A stretch of DNA of 64,000 nucleotides from Fusibacter_A sp965140735 (GCA_965140735.1 OZ223306.1:2356001-2420000), one strand, 5' to 3'. Positions 44,331-53,774 are shown, numbered from the stretch's first letter. The notes: generated by a model not told the origin, from the sequence alone. Translations and numbers: made by a program.

Positions 44331-46151
44331 CTATTGCACTACTGGGAATCCTTTGTTTGCCCATCCCATTGGTTCATTTGACGCCGTTCCCATACCACCG
44401 TTTAATGAAACTGCTTTATAGCCCATTAAACGAAGCGCTGCTGTTGCTTGACCCGCAGTTTGGCCTGTGTAACAGTAAACCACAATTGTTTTATTCTTTG
44501 GTAAATTAGCAAATTCAGAAATCATTGTTTTGCCAAAAGGAATATTACTAGCCCCTTTGATGTGACCTTCTGCAAATGCATCTGCTTTTCTAATGGATAA
44601 GATATAAATACTCTCATCATTAGCATCTACCATTTCTTTAAGTGCATCTTCAGATACTTTATAGTTTTTATATGGCGTATCGCTTAAAGCAACCATGCCT
44701 TCGTAGTATGCTGTAATTGCGGCTTGAATTGGTGCAGAAATTTCAGTAACAGTGCCACCTACCGGTGTTGCCTCTGTTGTCGTTACAGCATCTACGCCTT
44801 CCACTTTAGAAATCCCTAGGTTCCAACCCAAGTTAACACTTCTTGCATCAAAGCCAGCCACATTTAAAGTCACAACTGCTTGACCTGCAGTTTGTCCTGT
44901 GTAGCAGTACACAAATACAGGATTATCACTTGGAATATTAGCTAAGTTTTCGCTGATTGCAGTACCCCAAGGTAAATTAATAGCACCTTTAATGTGTCCT
45001 TTAGCATAATCATCTGCACTTCTGATATCTACAATCGTCATAGCTTCATCTGCTGCTACTTTCGATACAAATTCATCTTGTGCAATTTTATAAATATGAT
45101 CTGGCATTTCAGCATAGAGCTGCTCCACTTTACTAATAGCATCGCTTGTCACTGGGAAGCCTTTGTTAGCCCATCCCATAGGTGCATTTGCTGACATACC
45201 CATGCCACCATTTAAAGAAACTGCATCAAATCCCATCAAGCGAAGTGCCGCTGTGGTTTGACCAGCTGTTTGACCTGTATAACAATAAACAACAATTGTT
45301 TTGTCTTTAGGTAATGAGGAGAAAGAAGCTGCCATATCCTTTCCAAAAGGAATGTTGCTTGCGCCAGCTATATGGCCGATTGCATAATCTTTAGCACCTC
45401 TCACTGATAAAATATAAATACTATCATCAGCGCTATCTACCATTGCCTTTAGATTGTCTTCAGAAACTTTATAATTCTTGTACTGCGAATCTGCCACAGC
45501 GCTTAAGCCTTCATAATAAGCTGTTAAATCTGCTTGAACATCCGCATTGATTTCAGTAACGCCACTTGTAAGAGTCGCTGCCTCTGTTACAGTTACAGCG
45601 TCTACGCCATCCACTTTAGAAATACCTAAATTCCAGCCTAGATTGACACTTCTTGCATCAAATCCAGCATAATTAAGTGTCATAACTGCTTGTCCAGCTG
45701 TTTGACCAGTATAGCAATATACATAGACAGGTTTATCTTGAGGAATACTGTTTAAACCTTCTGCAATTGCAGGACCCCAAGGTAAATTTACTGCACCTTT
45801 GATATGACCTTTTGCATAATCATCAGCACTTCTGATATCTATAATTGTCATAGATTCATCTGAAACTACTTTGCCAATAAATTCATCTTGTTTGATCTTA
45901 TAAATATGATCTGGCATATTTTCAAAATAAGCCACTACTTTTTCATCTGCACTGCTTGCCTCAACCTCTGCTGGAGCTGAAGTTGTGTCCGCAGGACTCT
46001 CTTCAGTGGTCGCTGGACTCTCTTCAGTAGTCGCTGGAGCTGATGCATCTGTTACTTCCATACTTGCTGGTGCTTCTTCTGATTTACCGCATGCTGTTGC
46101 TGAAATAATTAACATCAATGTCAGTAAAATTGCCAACACTTTCTTATTCAT
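44331..46151 (-). CDS. Exported lipoprotein with four rhodanese domains
   Basis: A sulfurtransferase-type lipoprotein of 606 residues outside the membrane. The lipobox is ISATAC (cysteine near 21). After a P/A/E/S-rich linker come four rhodanese domains (about 75-190, 215-335, 345-460, 485-606); every one keeps the active loop CYTGQTAGQ, so all could be catalytic. Domains 1+2 and 3+4 are near copies, showing an internal duplication of a two-domain unit. With the exported two-domain rhodanese upstream and the YeeE/TusA genes at 56-60 kb it suggests sulfane-sulfur handling at the cell surface. Confidence 0.9.
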   Translation of the reverse strand: MNKKVLAILLTLMLIISATACGKSEEAPASMEVTDASAPATTEESPATTEESPADTTSAPAEVEASSADEKVVAYFENMPDHIYKIKQDEFIGKVVSDESMTIIDIRSADDYAKGHIKGAVNLPWGPAIAEGLNSIPQDKPVYVYCYTGQTAGQAVMTLNYAGFDARSVNLGWNLGISKVDGVDAVTVTEAATLTSGVTEINADVQADLTAYYEGLSAVADSQYKNYKVSEDNLKAMVDSADDSIYILSVRGAKDYAIGHIAGASNIPFGKDMAASFSSLPKDKTIVVYCYTGQTAGQTTAALRLMGFDAVSLNGGMGMSANAPMGWANKGFPVTSDAISKVEQLYAEMPDHIYKIAQDEFVSKVAADEAMTIVDIRSADDYAKGHIKGAINLPWGTAISENLANIPSDNPVFVYCYTGQTAGQAVVTLNVAGFDARSVNLGWNLGISKVEGVDAVTTTEATPVGGTVTEISAPIQAAITAYYEGMVALSDTPYKNYKVSEDALKEMVDANDESIYILSIRKADAFAEGHIKGASNIPFGKTMISEFANLPKNKTIVVYCYTGQTAGQATAALRLMGYKAVSLNGGMGTASNEPMGWANKGFPVVQ

Positions 46152-46212
46152 AATATCCTCCCAAATTAAACTTGCCTACTCTATAAACTCATAATCTATA
46201 ATATTTTATAGG

Positions 46213-47118
46213 TCACGAGCCCTCTTGCTGTGTGATAGGGGCAGTCTGTTCTACTGGAACTGTCACATCTGTTTTAGATGACCATTCAATCCAAGCACCA
46301 TCATATACCTTAACATTTGTAAAACCAGCTTCTTGTAAAAGCGCAAATGTCTGTGTTGCTCTAAAAGATGATTTGCAATAGAGTATAATGGTATCTTCTT
46401 TTTTCAGGCCCAAATCTTGATAGAACAATTTAATATCTCTACTGGACATAAAAGTACCGTCACTATAGAGATTTTTGGTATGCGGATATAATATCGCACC
46501 TTTTATATACCCCGCTTCGTATTCTGCAATTGATCTAACATCTACTATTTTCACAGTATCCATTGGATTTTCCACTTGTTGCTTCACTTCATCATAGGAT
46601 GCAATAAGAGACTGATCCCTTTCTTTTGCAGTATAAACAACGGGTTCAAATGATGGCTTTTCTTTGGTAATCTCAAGTCCCGCTTTAACCAGTGCACTGG
46701 CTCCACCATTTACGATCATAATCTGCTCATGACCATAAACTCTAAAAGACCATAGTACACGGCTCGAACTCACGCCAGCATTATCATCATAGACATAAAT
46801 CATTTTATCAGATGAAATACCTTTTGCACCAACCACCTTTTCAAAACTTGCTTGATCAATTAACATCGATTTTTCATCAACAAGCTCCGATGGTGCTAAA
46901 CAAATAGCCCCTTTAAGATGACCTTTGTCATAAGCTTCTTCGCCTCTTGCATCAATGACAATGACCTCTGGATTGTCCATGTAAACAGTGCCTACTTTGC
47001 TGGCTTCCACAACATTCAGCGTGCCTGGGTACGTCGTATCCGGAGCACATCCTGTTACACTAAGAGTCACCAGAAGTAGTGTCAAAGTCAGGAGGACTGT
47101 CCATTTCTTTTTCGTCAT
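46213..47118 (-). CDS. Exported two-domain thiosulfate sulfurtransferase-like lipoprotein
   Basis: A 301-residue rhodanese lipoprotein with lipobox SVTGC (about residue 24 of the chosen start). The first domain lacks the cysteine (YDDNAGVSSSR in the active loop), the second has the catalytic cysteine in YCKSSFRATQ, the usual arrangement of thiosulfate/mercaptopyruvate sulfurtransferases. The start is ATG 47118 behind GGAGG; a longer frame upstream lacks a signal in the right place. It lies 61 bp upstream of the four-domain rhodanese on the same strand, likely one transcript. Confidence 0.9.
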   Translation of the reverse strand: MTKKKWTVLLTLTLLLVTLSVTGCAPDTTYPGTLNVVEASKVGTVYMDNPEVIVIDARGEEAYDKGHLKGAICLAPSELVDEKSMLIDQASFEKVVGAKGISSDKMIYVYDDNAGVSSSRVLWSFRVYGHEQIMIVNGGASALVKAGLEITKEKPSFEPVVYTAKERDQSLIASYDEVKQQVENPMDTVKIVDVRSIAEYEAGYIKGAILYPHTKNLYSDGTFMSSRDIKLFYQDLGLKKEDTIILYCKSSFRATQTFALLQEAGFTNVKVYDGAWIEWSSKTDVTVPVEQTAPITQQEGS

Positions 47119-47420
47119 ATAAACCTCCATAAACGAATTTGTGAGATTGCTTTGGAGTACATTGTTAAATTGTAGACAATTCATGTGATAAAAATCACAT
47201 TTCTCACATTCATTATATGCTAATTTCTCAAACTTTAGCCATCACATTTCCTTATACAACATTCCATATTATCATGATAGAAATTTAACACACTCTCCTA
47301 TAAGGCTATACATTGAGGTTGATTTTCAGTATGATTGATTTAAGCTACTTTTGAAAATCGTAAAAATATGAGATTTTCAACACCTATTATTTAACAGATC
47401 CCATTTAAAGAAGGTTATAT
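47119..47420. other. Divergent intergenic region
   Basis: A 302-bp AT-rich gap between the rhodanese gene (minus) and the membrane glycosyltransferase gene (plus). It must hold both promoters. A weak inverted repeat GAAAATC/GATTTTC is present at about 47353-47379. I see no gene or RNA motif. Confidence 0.5.
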
Positions 47421-49178
47421 ATGCATTTATTCTCAAATAGGAAAACTAAAAACTTAGAAAATTCAAGCCATAATAGAAAACACCGCCTTAAAAACATGCA
47501 TCCAATTCAATCTATTGAGGCCATTCAAATAGATTTTTTAAAGCCCATAGCCTATAGTTTAATCTGTTTATTCTTCATATTAAACCTCATTTCACTGACA
47601 AATTTTCCATTGGTTCACTCTGATGAAATCTGGTTAAAAGGGCTTTCACTAGAAGTATGGCATCAAAAGAATTTCGGGGTTACTGAACCTTTTTTCGATC
47701 TTTATCCAAGAGTTCAACACCCTTTCAGATGGGTTTTTAATCTTTTGCAGCTTAGCTTTACGGGACTCTTTGGCAATTCAGTTTTCAGCGTAAGACTGCT
47801 CTCTCTGGTGGCTTCAACTTTAAGCCTTTTGATCTTTTTTAAGATTCTACACCATAAAACCCAATCTAAAACAAGGTCAAAATCACCTTCAAGATCAACG
47901 CCTTATGCCATTGCAGGCTTGTTACTGCTTATGCTCAATATTCAGTGGCTATATGCCACACACTTTGGACGTCAAGAAGCGCTCATCATGCTTTTTATGT
48001 TACTCAGTTATTGGCTTTGCCTCCTTCTAAAAAAGCCAAAATTACTGGCTTTAATCGTCCTGATCTCCATTGGTATCCATCCCAATAGTTTTCTGATCGG
48101 CTTGATGCTTTTTGTACTACTTTCCTACCAAATCTATAAAAAATGGCGTCCCATAAAGGACCTCTTTGAGTTCACATTTTATCTCGTGATAGGATTCATC
48201 GCTTACTTGGGATTGGGATTCCTTATGGCACCCGATTTCCTCACACGCTACTTGAGTTTTGGTGCAAGTCTTGGTGTAGATGCAGTTCCCATGAGTCGTA
48301 TCCAAAACTACTACTGGTTTTGGATCAAACTCTATCATCAAGTTGGTGGCACTTATGAACTCTTTAACATCAAAATAGAACTTTTAACATTGGGATTCCT
48401 CGTTATTATCGTGCCACTGGCATTTCTCATGAGAAGTGTGTTTCATGCATTAAATCCAAACTGGACTCAACACGATAAGCATATTGAACCTATCGAACAT
48501 GTCAAATTCATTAAATTAGCTAAAAACCGCATCCTTTTGTCACCACTTTATTTTGAATCTTATATAGCACTCATGAGCATTCTTCTTGGCATATTTATCA
48601 TAGGACGTAACAATCAAACTTCTGTGGTGTTTTTACTGCCATTCCTCATTTTAACACTGCTCAATTTAATGCCAAAATTACGTTTTACAAAAGGGATTAG
48701 TGTAATCCTTGTACTCTTTGCACTTATTAATCTACAGAGCGATTTGAGAGATTATGCCATGAGATTTCCCTATGCTGAAAGTTATGAAAGCACACAGGAA
48801 AAGATCAACGCCGTTATCCCAAAAGAAGCCATAATATTAGGCAATATCAACGTTATGGAGGGCTTCAATTCAAATCAGTTTTACGATATTAGAAACCTTG
48901 CCTATTTAGAGGCCAACCACATCACCTTACAAGCTTATATAAAAGAAAGACATATAAACTATCTCATCATCCATGATGAAATGGATTATATCGCCAGTTG
49001 TTCGCCCAAGTGGGATTTTCTCTATGTGAATATGACCTATTGGGATGAGCTCAAGACCTACCTATCGACTCACACTGAACTCATTGCAGAAATTGATAAT
49101 CCACTTTATGCTATGAGAATTTCAAAGTATGCTGGGACCTATCCTTGGCAAACTAAAATATACCGCATTCTGCCATAA
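47421..49178 (+). CDS. Membrane glycosyltransferase, GT-C (GT39/ArnT-like)
   Basis: A polytopic protein of 585 residues with about 11-12 helices. The first extracytoplasmic loop carries the acidic VHSDEIW typical of lipid-linked-sugar-dependent GT-C enzymes, followed by GNSVFSVRLLSLVAS and HFGRQEALIM. The soluble C-terminal part contains PKEAIILGNINVMEG. It probably adds a sugar from a polyprenyl carrier to a surface polymer or lipid. Its last codons lie inside a hairpin terminator that recurs at 53734. Confidence 0.8.
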   Translation: MHLFSNRKTKNLENSSHNRKHRLKNMHPIQSIEAIQIDFLKPIAYSLICLFFILNLISLTNFPLVHSDEIWLKGLSLEVWHQKNFGVTEPFFDLYPRVQHPFRWVFNLLQLSFTGLFGNSVFSVRLLSLVASTLSLLIFFKILHHKTQSKTRSKSPSRSTPYAIAGLLLLMLNIQWLYATHFGRQEALIMLFMLLSYWLCLLLKKPKLLALIVLISIGIHPNSFLIGLMLFVLLSYQIYKKWRPIKDLFEFTFYLVIGFIAYLGLGFLMAPDFLTRYLSFGASLGVDAVPMSRIQNYYWFWIKLYHQVGGTYELFNIKIELLTLGFLVIIVPLAFLMRSVFHALNPNWTQHDKHIEPIEHVKFIKLAKNRILLSPLYFESYIALMSILLGIFIIGRNNQTSVVFLLPFLILTLLNLMPKLRFTKGISVILVLFALINLQSDLRDYAMRFPYAESYESTQEKINAVIPKEAIILGNINVMEGFNSNQFYDIRNLAYLEANHITLQAYIKERHINYLIIHDEMDYIASCSPKWDFLYVNMTYWDELKTYLSTHTELIAEIDNPLYAMRISKYAGTYPWQTKIYRILP

Positions 49179-49197
49179 GCAGAAGCGGTATATTTTT
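49155..49197. repeat. 43-bp direct repeat, copy 1, acting as terminator
   Basis: Identical over 43 bp to 53734-53776. It forms a hairpin (ATATACCGC.TTCTGC with GCAGAA.GCGGTATAT) followed by T on the plus strand and preceded by A-rich sequence, so it can end transcripts from both sides. It covers the stop codons of both convergent genes. Confidence 0.85.
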
Positions 49198-49706
49198 TAA
49201 TTATTATCATGATAAATTTCACCACTCAAATCAAATTGATTTGCACCTTTAATTAACGCATCGTTTGCATAGAAATTCACAAAATCTACTGTGTCAAACT
49301 GCGTTAAAGTCTTATAAACGATGGTACGTAGAGATGATGCTGAGTTATAATCATCCTTAATATCATATAAAACATGGTTAAATTTTATTTCAATCAATTT
49401 CTCATCAGAAATAAAAGTAACCTCTAAAAGTTCTAATTCATCCATTTTCAATTGATCATAAAGCACTTCTGAAATATTCTCCTTTTTAAACAGTTCGTAT
49501 ATGATTTGTGCTTCAACACCTTCATCATTCAGCAATATTGCTTTATCATAATACTGGCCTTGAATAGGGTCAAAATATATTAATTTGTATTCAGTCAAAG
49601 ACTCTTCATTTGTATTTGGCTTAATGGCCTCACTATTTTGCTCCGAACAACCACAAAAGCTAAATAGGATTAATAAGCATACCCATACTATTTTATTGTT
49701 TTTCAT
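49197..49706 (-). CDS. GerM-domain lipoprotein
   Basis: A 169-residue lipoprotein with signal and lipobox SFCGC (cysteine near 20). The mature part looks like a GerMN (sporulation/germination) domain: YYDKAILLNDEGVEAQIIYELFK, then VTFISDEKLIEIKFNHVLYDIK, then SSLRTIVYKTLTQFDTV. Such domains are found in spore and cell wall amidase proteins. The ribosome binding site is weak. It directly follows the broken amidase gene, with which it may once have formed a pair. Confidence 0.65.
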   Translation of the reverse strand: MKNNKIVWVCLLILFSFCGCSEQNSEAIKPNTNEESLTEYKLIYFDPIQGQYYDKAILLNDEGVEAQIIYELFKKENISEVLYDQLKMDELELLEVTFISDEKLIEIKFNHVLYDIKDDYNSASSLRTIVYKTLTQFDTVDFVNFYANDALIKGANQFDLSGEIYHDNN

Positions 49707-49709
49707 AGG

Positions 49710-50243
49710 TTAATAACCCCACCAATATTTCCTAATACCGAAGTAGATAGAATTTGCGTTTACCGTTTTGGCAATCTCCAATACGACATCTTTTTCTTTA
49801 TACAGAATGCCATTTACCGTCACCTCTGTATGATTGTATTTTCCACCATGTCCAGGATCGATAACAATTACTGGATTTGGAACGTCTGGAATGTATCTCG
49901 ATATGCTTTTGTTACTTTCCTCATTTTCTCTGTACATACTTGATGAGAAACTGAATTGATAATCGTTAGAATCACTTATTAAATTTCCTTTATCCAAGAA
50001 TTTAATTTCATTGATATTGGATTTATTCTCAAAAATAGTTTTACTTACAGAATAGCGTAAATTCACCAAACTATCAAAATCCATTTTCAAAATATCTAAG
50101 TTTATAATCATCAAATCGTTCTCTATCTTTATATTGAGCACTTTAAAGTTATCGCTAAATGCTGTCTTATACACTGAATCAGGCACATTAACAGGATCAA
50201 AAATTAATGTGTGTATTATATTCTACGTCTACTACAGGGCCTA
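49710..50243 (-). pseudogene. Broken N-acetylmuramoyl-L-alanine amidase with GerMN domain
   Basis: The remaining frame (158 residues from 50186) has half a GerMN domain, then the start of an Amidase_3 domain with the zinc motif VIDPGHGG and KEKDVVLEIAKTV. There it jumps to SIYFGIRKYWWGY, which looks like the C-terminal helix of the same domain. About 130-150 residues with the other zinc ligands are therefore missing by an internal deletion. Upstream, a second frame (GPVVDVEYNTHI) shows a frameshift near the A-run at 50199-50203, and the gene is cut off at about 50243 next to an 18-bp repeat pair. Not functional. Confidence 0.75.
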
Positions 50244-50278
50244 TTTGGAACAAATTACGTCCTAATTGGAACAAACTA
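50240..50278. repeat. Two direct 18-bp repeats spaced by two helical turns
   Basis: CCTATTTGGAACAAATTA (50240-50257) and CCTAATTGGAACAAACTA (50261-50278) match at 16 of 18 positions and start 21 bp apart. They lie exactly where the amidase pseudogene is cut off and 110 bp upstream of the VanZ gene. They could be the end of a transposon with multiple transposase sites, or an operator for a dimeric regulator. Confidence 0.6.
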
Positions 50279-50388
50279 AATATAGACAGATATTTAAATT
50301 TATTACATAATAAGAAATGAAATCATCTTCTGCTTGGTCTAAATATGAAATGAAGAAAATAGTGGAGAAAGGAGTATCATAATTAGAA

Positions 50389-50934
50389 ATGATCATAAAT
50401 ATGAATATACCCATAGCGATTATTTTATCTATGCCCATGATAGGCTATATTTTTTATAGCATTTTTATCTTAAAAAATAAGGATTATTTTAAATATTTCT
50501 TTATAGGCATTTTTATGATTTATATTTTAGGCTTATTAAAATATTCCATATTACCTATATACATCAATTCTACAATAGCTCAAGAAATCCATAAAACGCA
50601 GTCCGTTAGTGAAAATATAATTGCTAATATGAATCTAATACCTTTCTTCAAAGGTTTTGATTTTAAAGATTTTTGCTTAAATATAATAATGACTTTTCCA
50701 ATGGGCTTTTTATTGCCATGTATAAAAAAAGAAAATCTATCCAAAATAATTAGATCTGGGATAATATTGGGACTAGGCATTGAAATAGTCCAGCTTTTAC
50801 TCGGATTCATTCAAGGCTTTACGTTTAGAAATATAAATATTAACGACAGTATCGCAAATACTTTAGGCGTTTTTTTAGGATACTTAATATTTAAAATATT
50901 TATACAAATCTATACTTGGGTTTTCAAAAAATAG
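50389..50934 (+). CDS. VanZ-like membrane protein
   Basis: A 181-residue protein with about five membrane helices. The VanZ-like signature is visible: NLIPF in the loop, then FCLNIIMTFPMGFLLP, LGIEIVQLLLG and NDSIANTLGVFLGYLIF. VanZ in enterococci raises teicoplanin resistance, but most homologues have unknown roles in the envelope. GGAG lies rather far (17 bases) from the ATG. Base composition is more AT-rich than the flanking genes, consistent with acquired DNA. Confidence 0.85.
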   Translation: MIINMNIPIAIILSMPMIGYIFYSIFILKNKDYFKYFFIGIFMIYILGLLKYSILPIYINSTIAQEIHKTQSVSENIIANMNLIPFFKGFDFKDFCLNIIMTFPMGFLLPCIKKENLSKIIRSGIILGLGIEIVQLLLGFIQGFTFRNININDSIANTLGVFLGYLIFKIFIQIYTWVFKK

Positions 50935-50974
50935 CAAATTATCGCACTTGATTTAAGCTTGTAACTTATTAATG

Positions 50975-51084
50975 GTTAAAGTGTCAAAAGTCATTTTCTC
51001 ACATCCCTCTGCTCTATGCAATATCACGTAATGCCTGTAACCAATAGCATAGGGTGGAGGGTTGCTCAACTTTTGACACTCTAG
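50975..51084. repeat. Long nested palindrome between VanZ and chemoreceptor genes
   Basis: Outer stem AAGTGTCAAAAGT (50979-50991) with ACTTTTGACACTCT (51069-51082); inner stem CCCTCTGCTCTATGC (51005-51019) with GCATAGGGTGGAGGG (51047-51061). It fills the gap between two convergent genes and may terminate both. The outer edge shares TAGAGTGTCAAAAGT with the hairpin at 44295-44327. Confidence 0.65.
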
Positions 51085-51087
51085 TTA

Positions 51088-53058
51088 TTACTCTAATTTG
51101 AAGATAGCAATCGCTTGACTCAGGCTTTCAACAATACTTTTCAATTCATTTATAGATTCTCCGGTTTCAACTACTGCCGCAGATTGTTCTTCTGTGGAAG
51201 CACTTATTTCTTGCGTTGCTGCAGCAGATTCTTCAGTAATTGCTGAAATATTCTCAGTCGAAACTAATATTTCATCTTTTATTTGAACGACCTCGGATAA
51301 TTTTTCTGCTGATTTTCCAATACTTTCAGTAACACTATTTGCAGCCTCTTTTATTTTTGAGTAAATCTCCTCAGTATATGACATGGCTTCCGTTGCCACT
51401 TTCCTAGATTCTTCTGCTTCAATCATGTCATCTTGTGATTCTTTTACAGACAACTGAATATCTTCTATGATTGTTCTCACTTTTACCGTAGCATCACTGC
51501 TCTCCCCTGCTAACTTTCTAATCTCATCTGCTACAACTGCAAAGCCTTTACCATGCTCACCAGCTCTAGCTGCTTCTATTGCAGCATTTAAAGCCAACAG
51601 ATTAGTCTGTTCCGAAATCCCCTTGATCGTGTCTACTATATTATTAATGGTTAATGATAGTGCCGCTAAATCTTCAATTTTATTGACAATTCTCTGCACG
51701 GATTTGCCTTCTTCATCAAATTTTTGTTTTAACCCAACAAGTGCCGTTACACCATTTGTCGTTGAATCTACCATATAATTGACATTTTCACTCATTTTAC
51801 TTGTTTGAACTTCAATTTCACCCACTTTTGTATCAAGCGTTTTTACTAGTTTATAACTTTCTCCAACTTCCTTAGCTTGACCAGATGCACCTAAAGCTAC
51901 TTCCTCAGTGGTTTTAGCCACTTCATTACTTGAAATTTCAATTTCATCCATTGTCTTTTTAATAGTTTCTGAGTTATTACTTACTTCAAGCATGCTCATA
52001 TTAATATTGCCAATTATATTTCTTAGGTTTCTGATCATAAGATTAAATGACTCAGCAAGCTGTCCAATCTCGTCTTTTGAATCTATGACGACTTCGTTGG
52101 TCAAATCTCCACTAGAAATATTCTTTGTAATTTCCATCAATTTATTGATGTTTTTGAAAGAATTTGTGATAATTGCCCAAACAATCAACAATGTAAGTAT
52201 CAACATAATCAACGATGTTATGCCATTTTTCATAATCATAGAATGTTTTTCATCTATAATAGATTGTCTATTTTGAACTGCCTTTATATACCCTGCAATA
52301 TGCCCCTTATAATCGTCAAACGGAATAAGCATAATACCGTTAACTTCATCATCCGATAAATAATACGTGGTTTCTCCTTGCTTTACTTTTTCTAGGACAG
52401 ATCCTGTTGGCATCCACGAATCATTTTCATACGTTGCCGCAATCAACTCACTATCGTTATTATTAATCTTATAGAGTGCATACTCCCCTTGAAACTGACT
52501 TTTTAATTTATCCAAAAAACCTTTTCCAAATTCTCGTCCATACTCAACTGTTCCAATGTGTATGCCTTCATATTCCAACGGAAACACGACACGAATACCA
52601 TACCCAGCAACTCCTGATTCGATTCCTATAGTTTTGGTTTTTTTCTCATTAGCTTCATTGACCGTAAACCTAAAATCCTTTAAACTATCACCATATTTTT
52701 TTGTATTGTGCAATCTTAAAAATGATGTAGAATCTGGTAAATGAAACTGAAATTGTTCAATATCACCCGATACAGAATTATAAACAGGTAAAAGCATTTC
52801 AATAAGTTTTTCTCTATCCCTATCTGCAAATACTTTAACCACTTCTGGATTGTTTACAACACTTTCTAACCCCAACACGGTGCCATCTATTGCATCGCTA
52901 ATCGTATTTTCTATTGCCTCTTCAACTAATTTATTGTACTCAAATTCTTTTTTTGACATCAGTTGATCTGTCTTCGTTATGAGAAACAGAGACAATACAA
53001 TGATAACTAGGATCAATAAGCTTCCCATACTAAAAAGCACCTTATTCTTTAACGACAT
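51088..53058 (-). CDS. Methyl-accepting chemotaxis protein with dCache-like sensor
   Basis: A chemoreceptor of 656 residues. Membrane helix 1 (about 7-28) and 2 (about 277-299) enclose an extracytoplasmic sensor of some 245 residues whose pattern (FHLPDSTSFLRLHNTKKYGD, GIESGVAGYGIRVVFPLEY) resembles sensor domains binding small organic ligands. HAMP follows (about 300-350), then the signalling domain with EQTNLLALNAAIEAARAGE and GKGFAVVADEIRKLAG. AAGGAGG precedes the ATG. It stands alone, with a large gap upstream. Confidence 0.93.
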   Translation of the reverse strand: MSLKNKVLFSMGSLLILVIIVLSLFLITKTDQLMSKKEFEYNKLVEEAIENTISDAIDGTVLGLESVVNNPEVVKVFADRDREKLIEMLLPVYNSVSGDIEQFQFHLPDSTSFLRLHNTKKYGDSLKDFRFTVNEANEKKTKTIGIESGVAGYGIRVVFPLEYEGIHIGTVEYGREFGKGFLDKLKSQFQGEYALYKINNNDSELIAATYENDSWMPTGSVLEKVKQGETTYYLSDDEVNGIMLIPFDDYKGHIAGYIKAVQNRQSIIDEKHSMIMKNGITSLIMLILTLLIVWAIITNSFKNINKLMEITKNISSGDLTNEVVIDSKDEIGQLAESFNLMIRNLRNIIGNINMSMLEVSNNSETIKKTMDEIEISSNEVAKTTEEVALGASGQAKEVGESYKLVKTLDTKVGEIEVQTSKMSENVNYMVDSTTNGVTALVGLKQKFDEEGKSVQRIVNKIEDLAALSLTINNIVDTIKGISEQTNLLALNAAIEAARAGEHGKGFAVVADEIRKLAGESSDATVKVRTIIEDIQLSVKESQDDMIEAEESRKVATEAMSYTEEIYSKIKEAANSVTESIGKSAEKLSEVVQIKDEILVSTENISAITEESAAATQEISASTEEQSAAVVETGESINELKSIVESLSQAIAIFKLE

Positions 53059-53774
53059 AAAACCCTCCTTGTCTTTACTTTGGACTTCAATTTAGTCCCC
53101 CCTTTTTTGATGTCAAAACTTGATCTTGCATTTATGGCACCTATTTTTCATCCGATTCTCCTTTCTACTTTCAGATTTAGAGACCACTATATAGCGTGTT
53201 GAGACGCCTCTACATATAAAAAAGTATCATCTGAACACACATACTCCCCACCCTCTTGTCAGGGGGACAGATTGCTCTACAAATTTTACTATGCTTTTCT
53301 ATAGTATGTAAACAAAAATGAGTATTATACTTGTAATATCAATTCTTTTTTTACTTCTAATCCTGTTATCGATCTGTAGCTGCCATATTTAAATAATATT
53401 CTATAATAAATACCACATCTCAGTTCATAAAGTCCATTTCAGCATTTTTTTAGTTTTTTGAAAAAAAAATCACTTACAATCAATACTCCTGTAAAATGTT
53501 GTTGACTAGACAAACATAAAGAAAGAAGACGTCATATAAGTGTATTTTAATTCTATCAGCAAATCACTCAATTTAAAAGACTGTTATGTGAAAAAATATG
53601 ATCCACGATGAACTGACTTACGCCAACAACAACATTTGAGTCATATACTATACCTCAAACCGATTTTCGCTGACGATTTTCGCGGTTAGTGCCCCGCGTA
53701 AATCTTTAGGCTCAAATTTTGTTGTTTATAATAAAAATATACCGCATTCTGCCATAAGCAGAAGCGGTATATTT
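53059..53774. other. 716-bp intergenic stretch
   Basis: Holds the upstream region of the chemoreceptor gene, a structured repeat (53624-53737) and a 43-bp direct repeat (53734-53776). A 24-codon hydrophobic frame runs at 53318-53392 on the plus strand but has no ribosome binding site. CCCCCACCCTCTTGTC-like G/C tracts at about 53249-53273 could form a small hairpin. No gene of known family seen. Confidence 0.5.
53624..53737 (+). repeat. Structured dispersed repeat, copy 2
   Basis: CAACAACATTTGAG pairs with CTCAAATTTTGTTG (53711-53724), enclosing CCGATTTTCGC..GCG-type hairpins. Its ends and the ATTTTCGCTGA segment match the element at 31858-31958 in inverted orientation, and the shared tail GTTGTTTATAATAAAA runs into the 43-bp repeat. 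Confidence 0.6.

Noticed and set aside
53200..53290. Possible second riboswitch upstream of the chemoreceptor gene
   Set aside because: GAGACGCC and G-rich tracts are present, but the invariant GACGCAAAG, GAAA loop and receptor elements of c-di-GMP aptamers are missing.
53318..53392. A 24-codon hydrophobic frame on the plus strand ending in CSCHI, reminiscent of a small toxin peptide
   Set aside because: No ribosome binding site, AT-rich sequence that favours hydrophobic codons, and no antisense RNA promoter visible.
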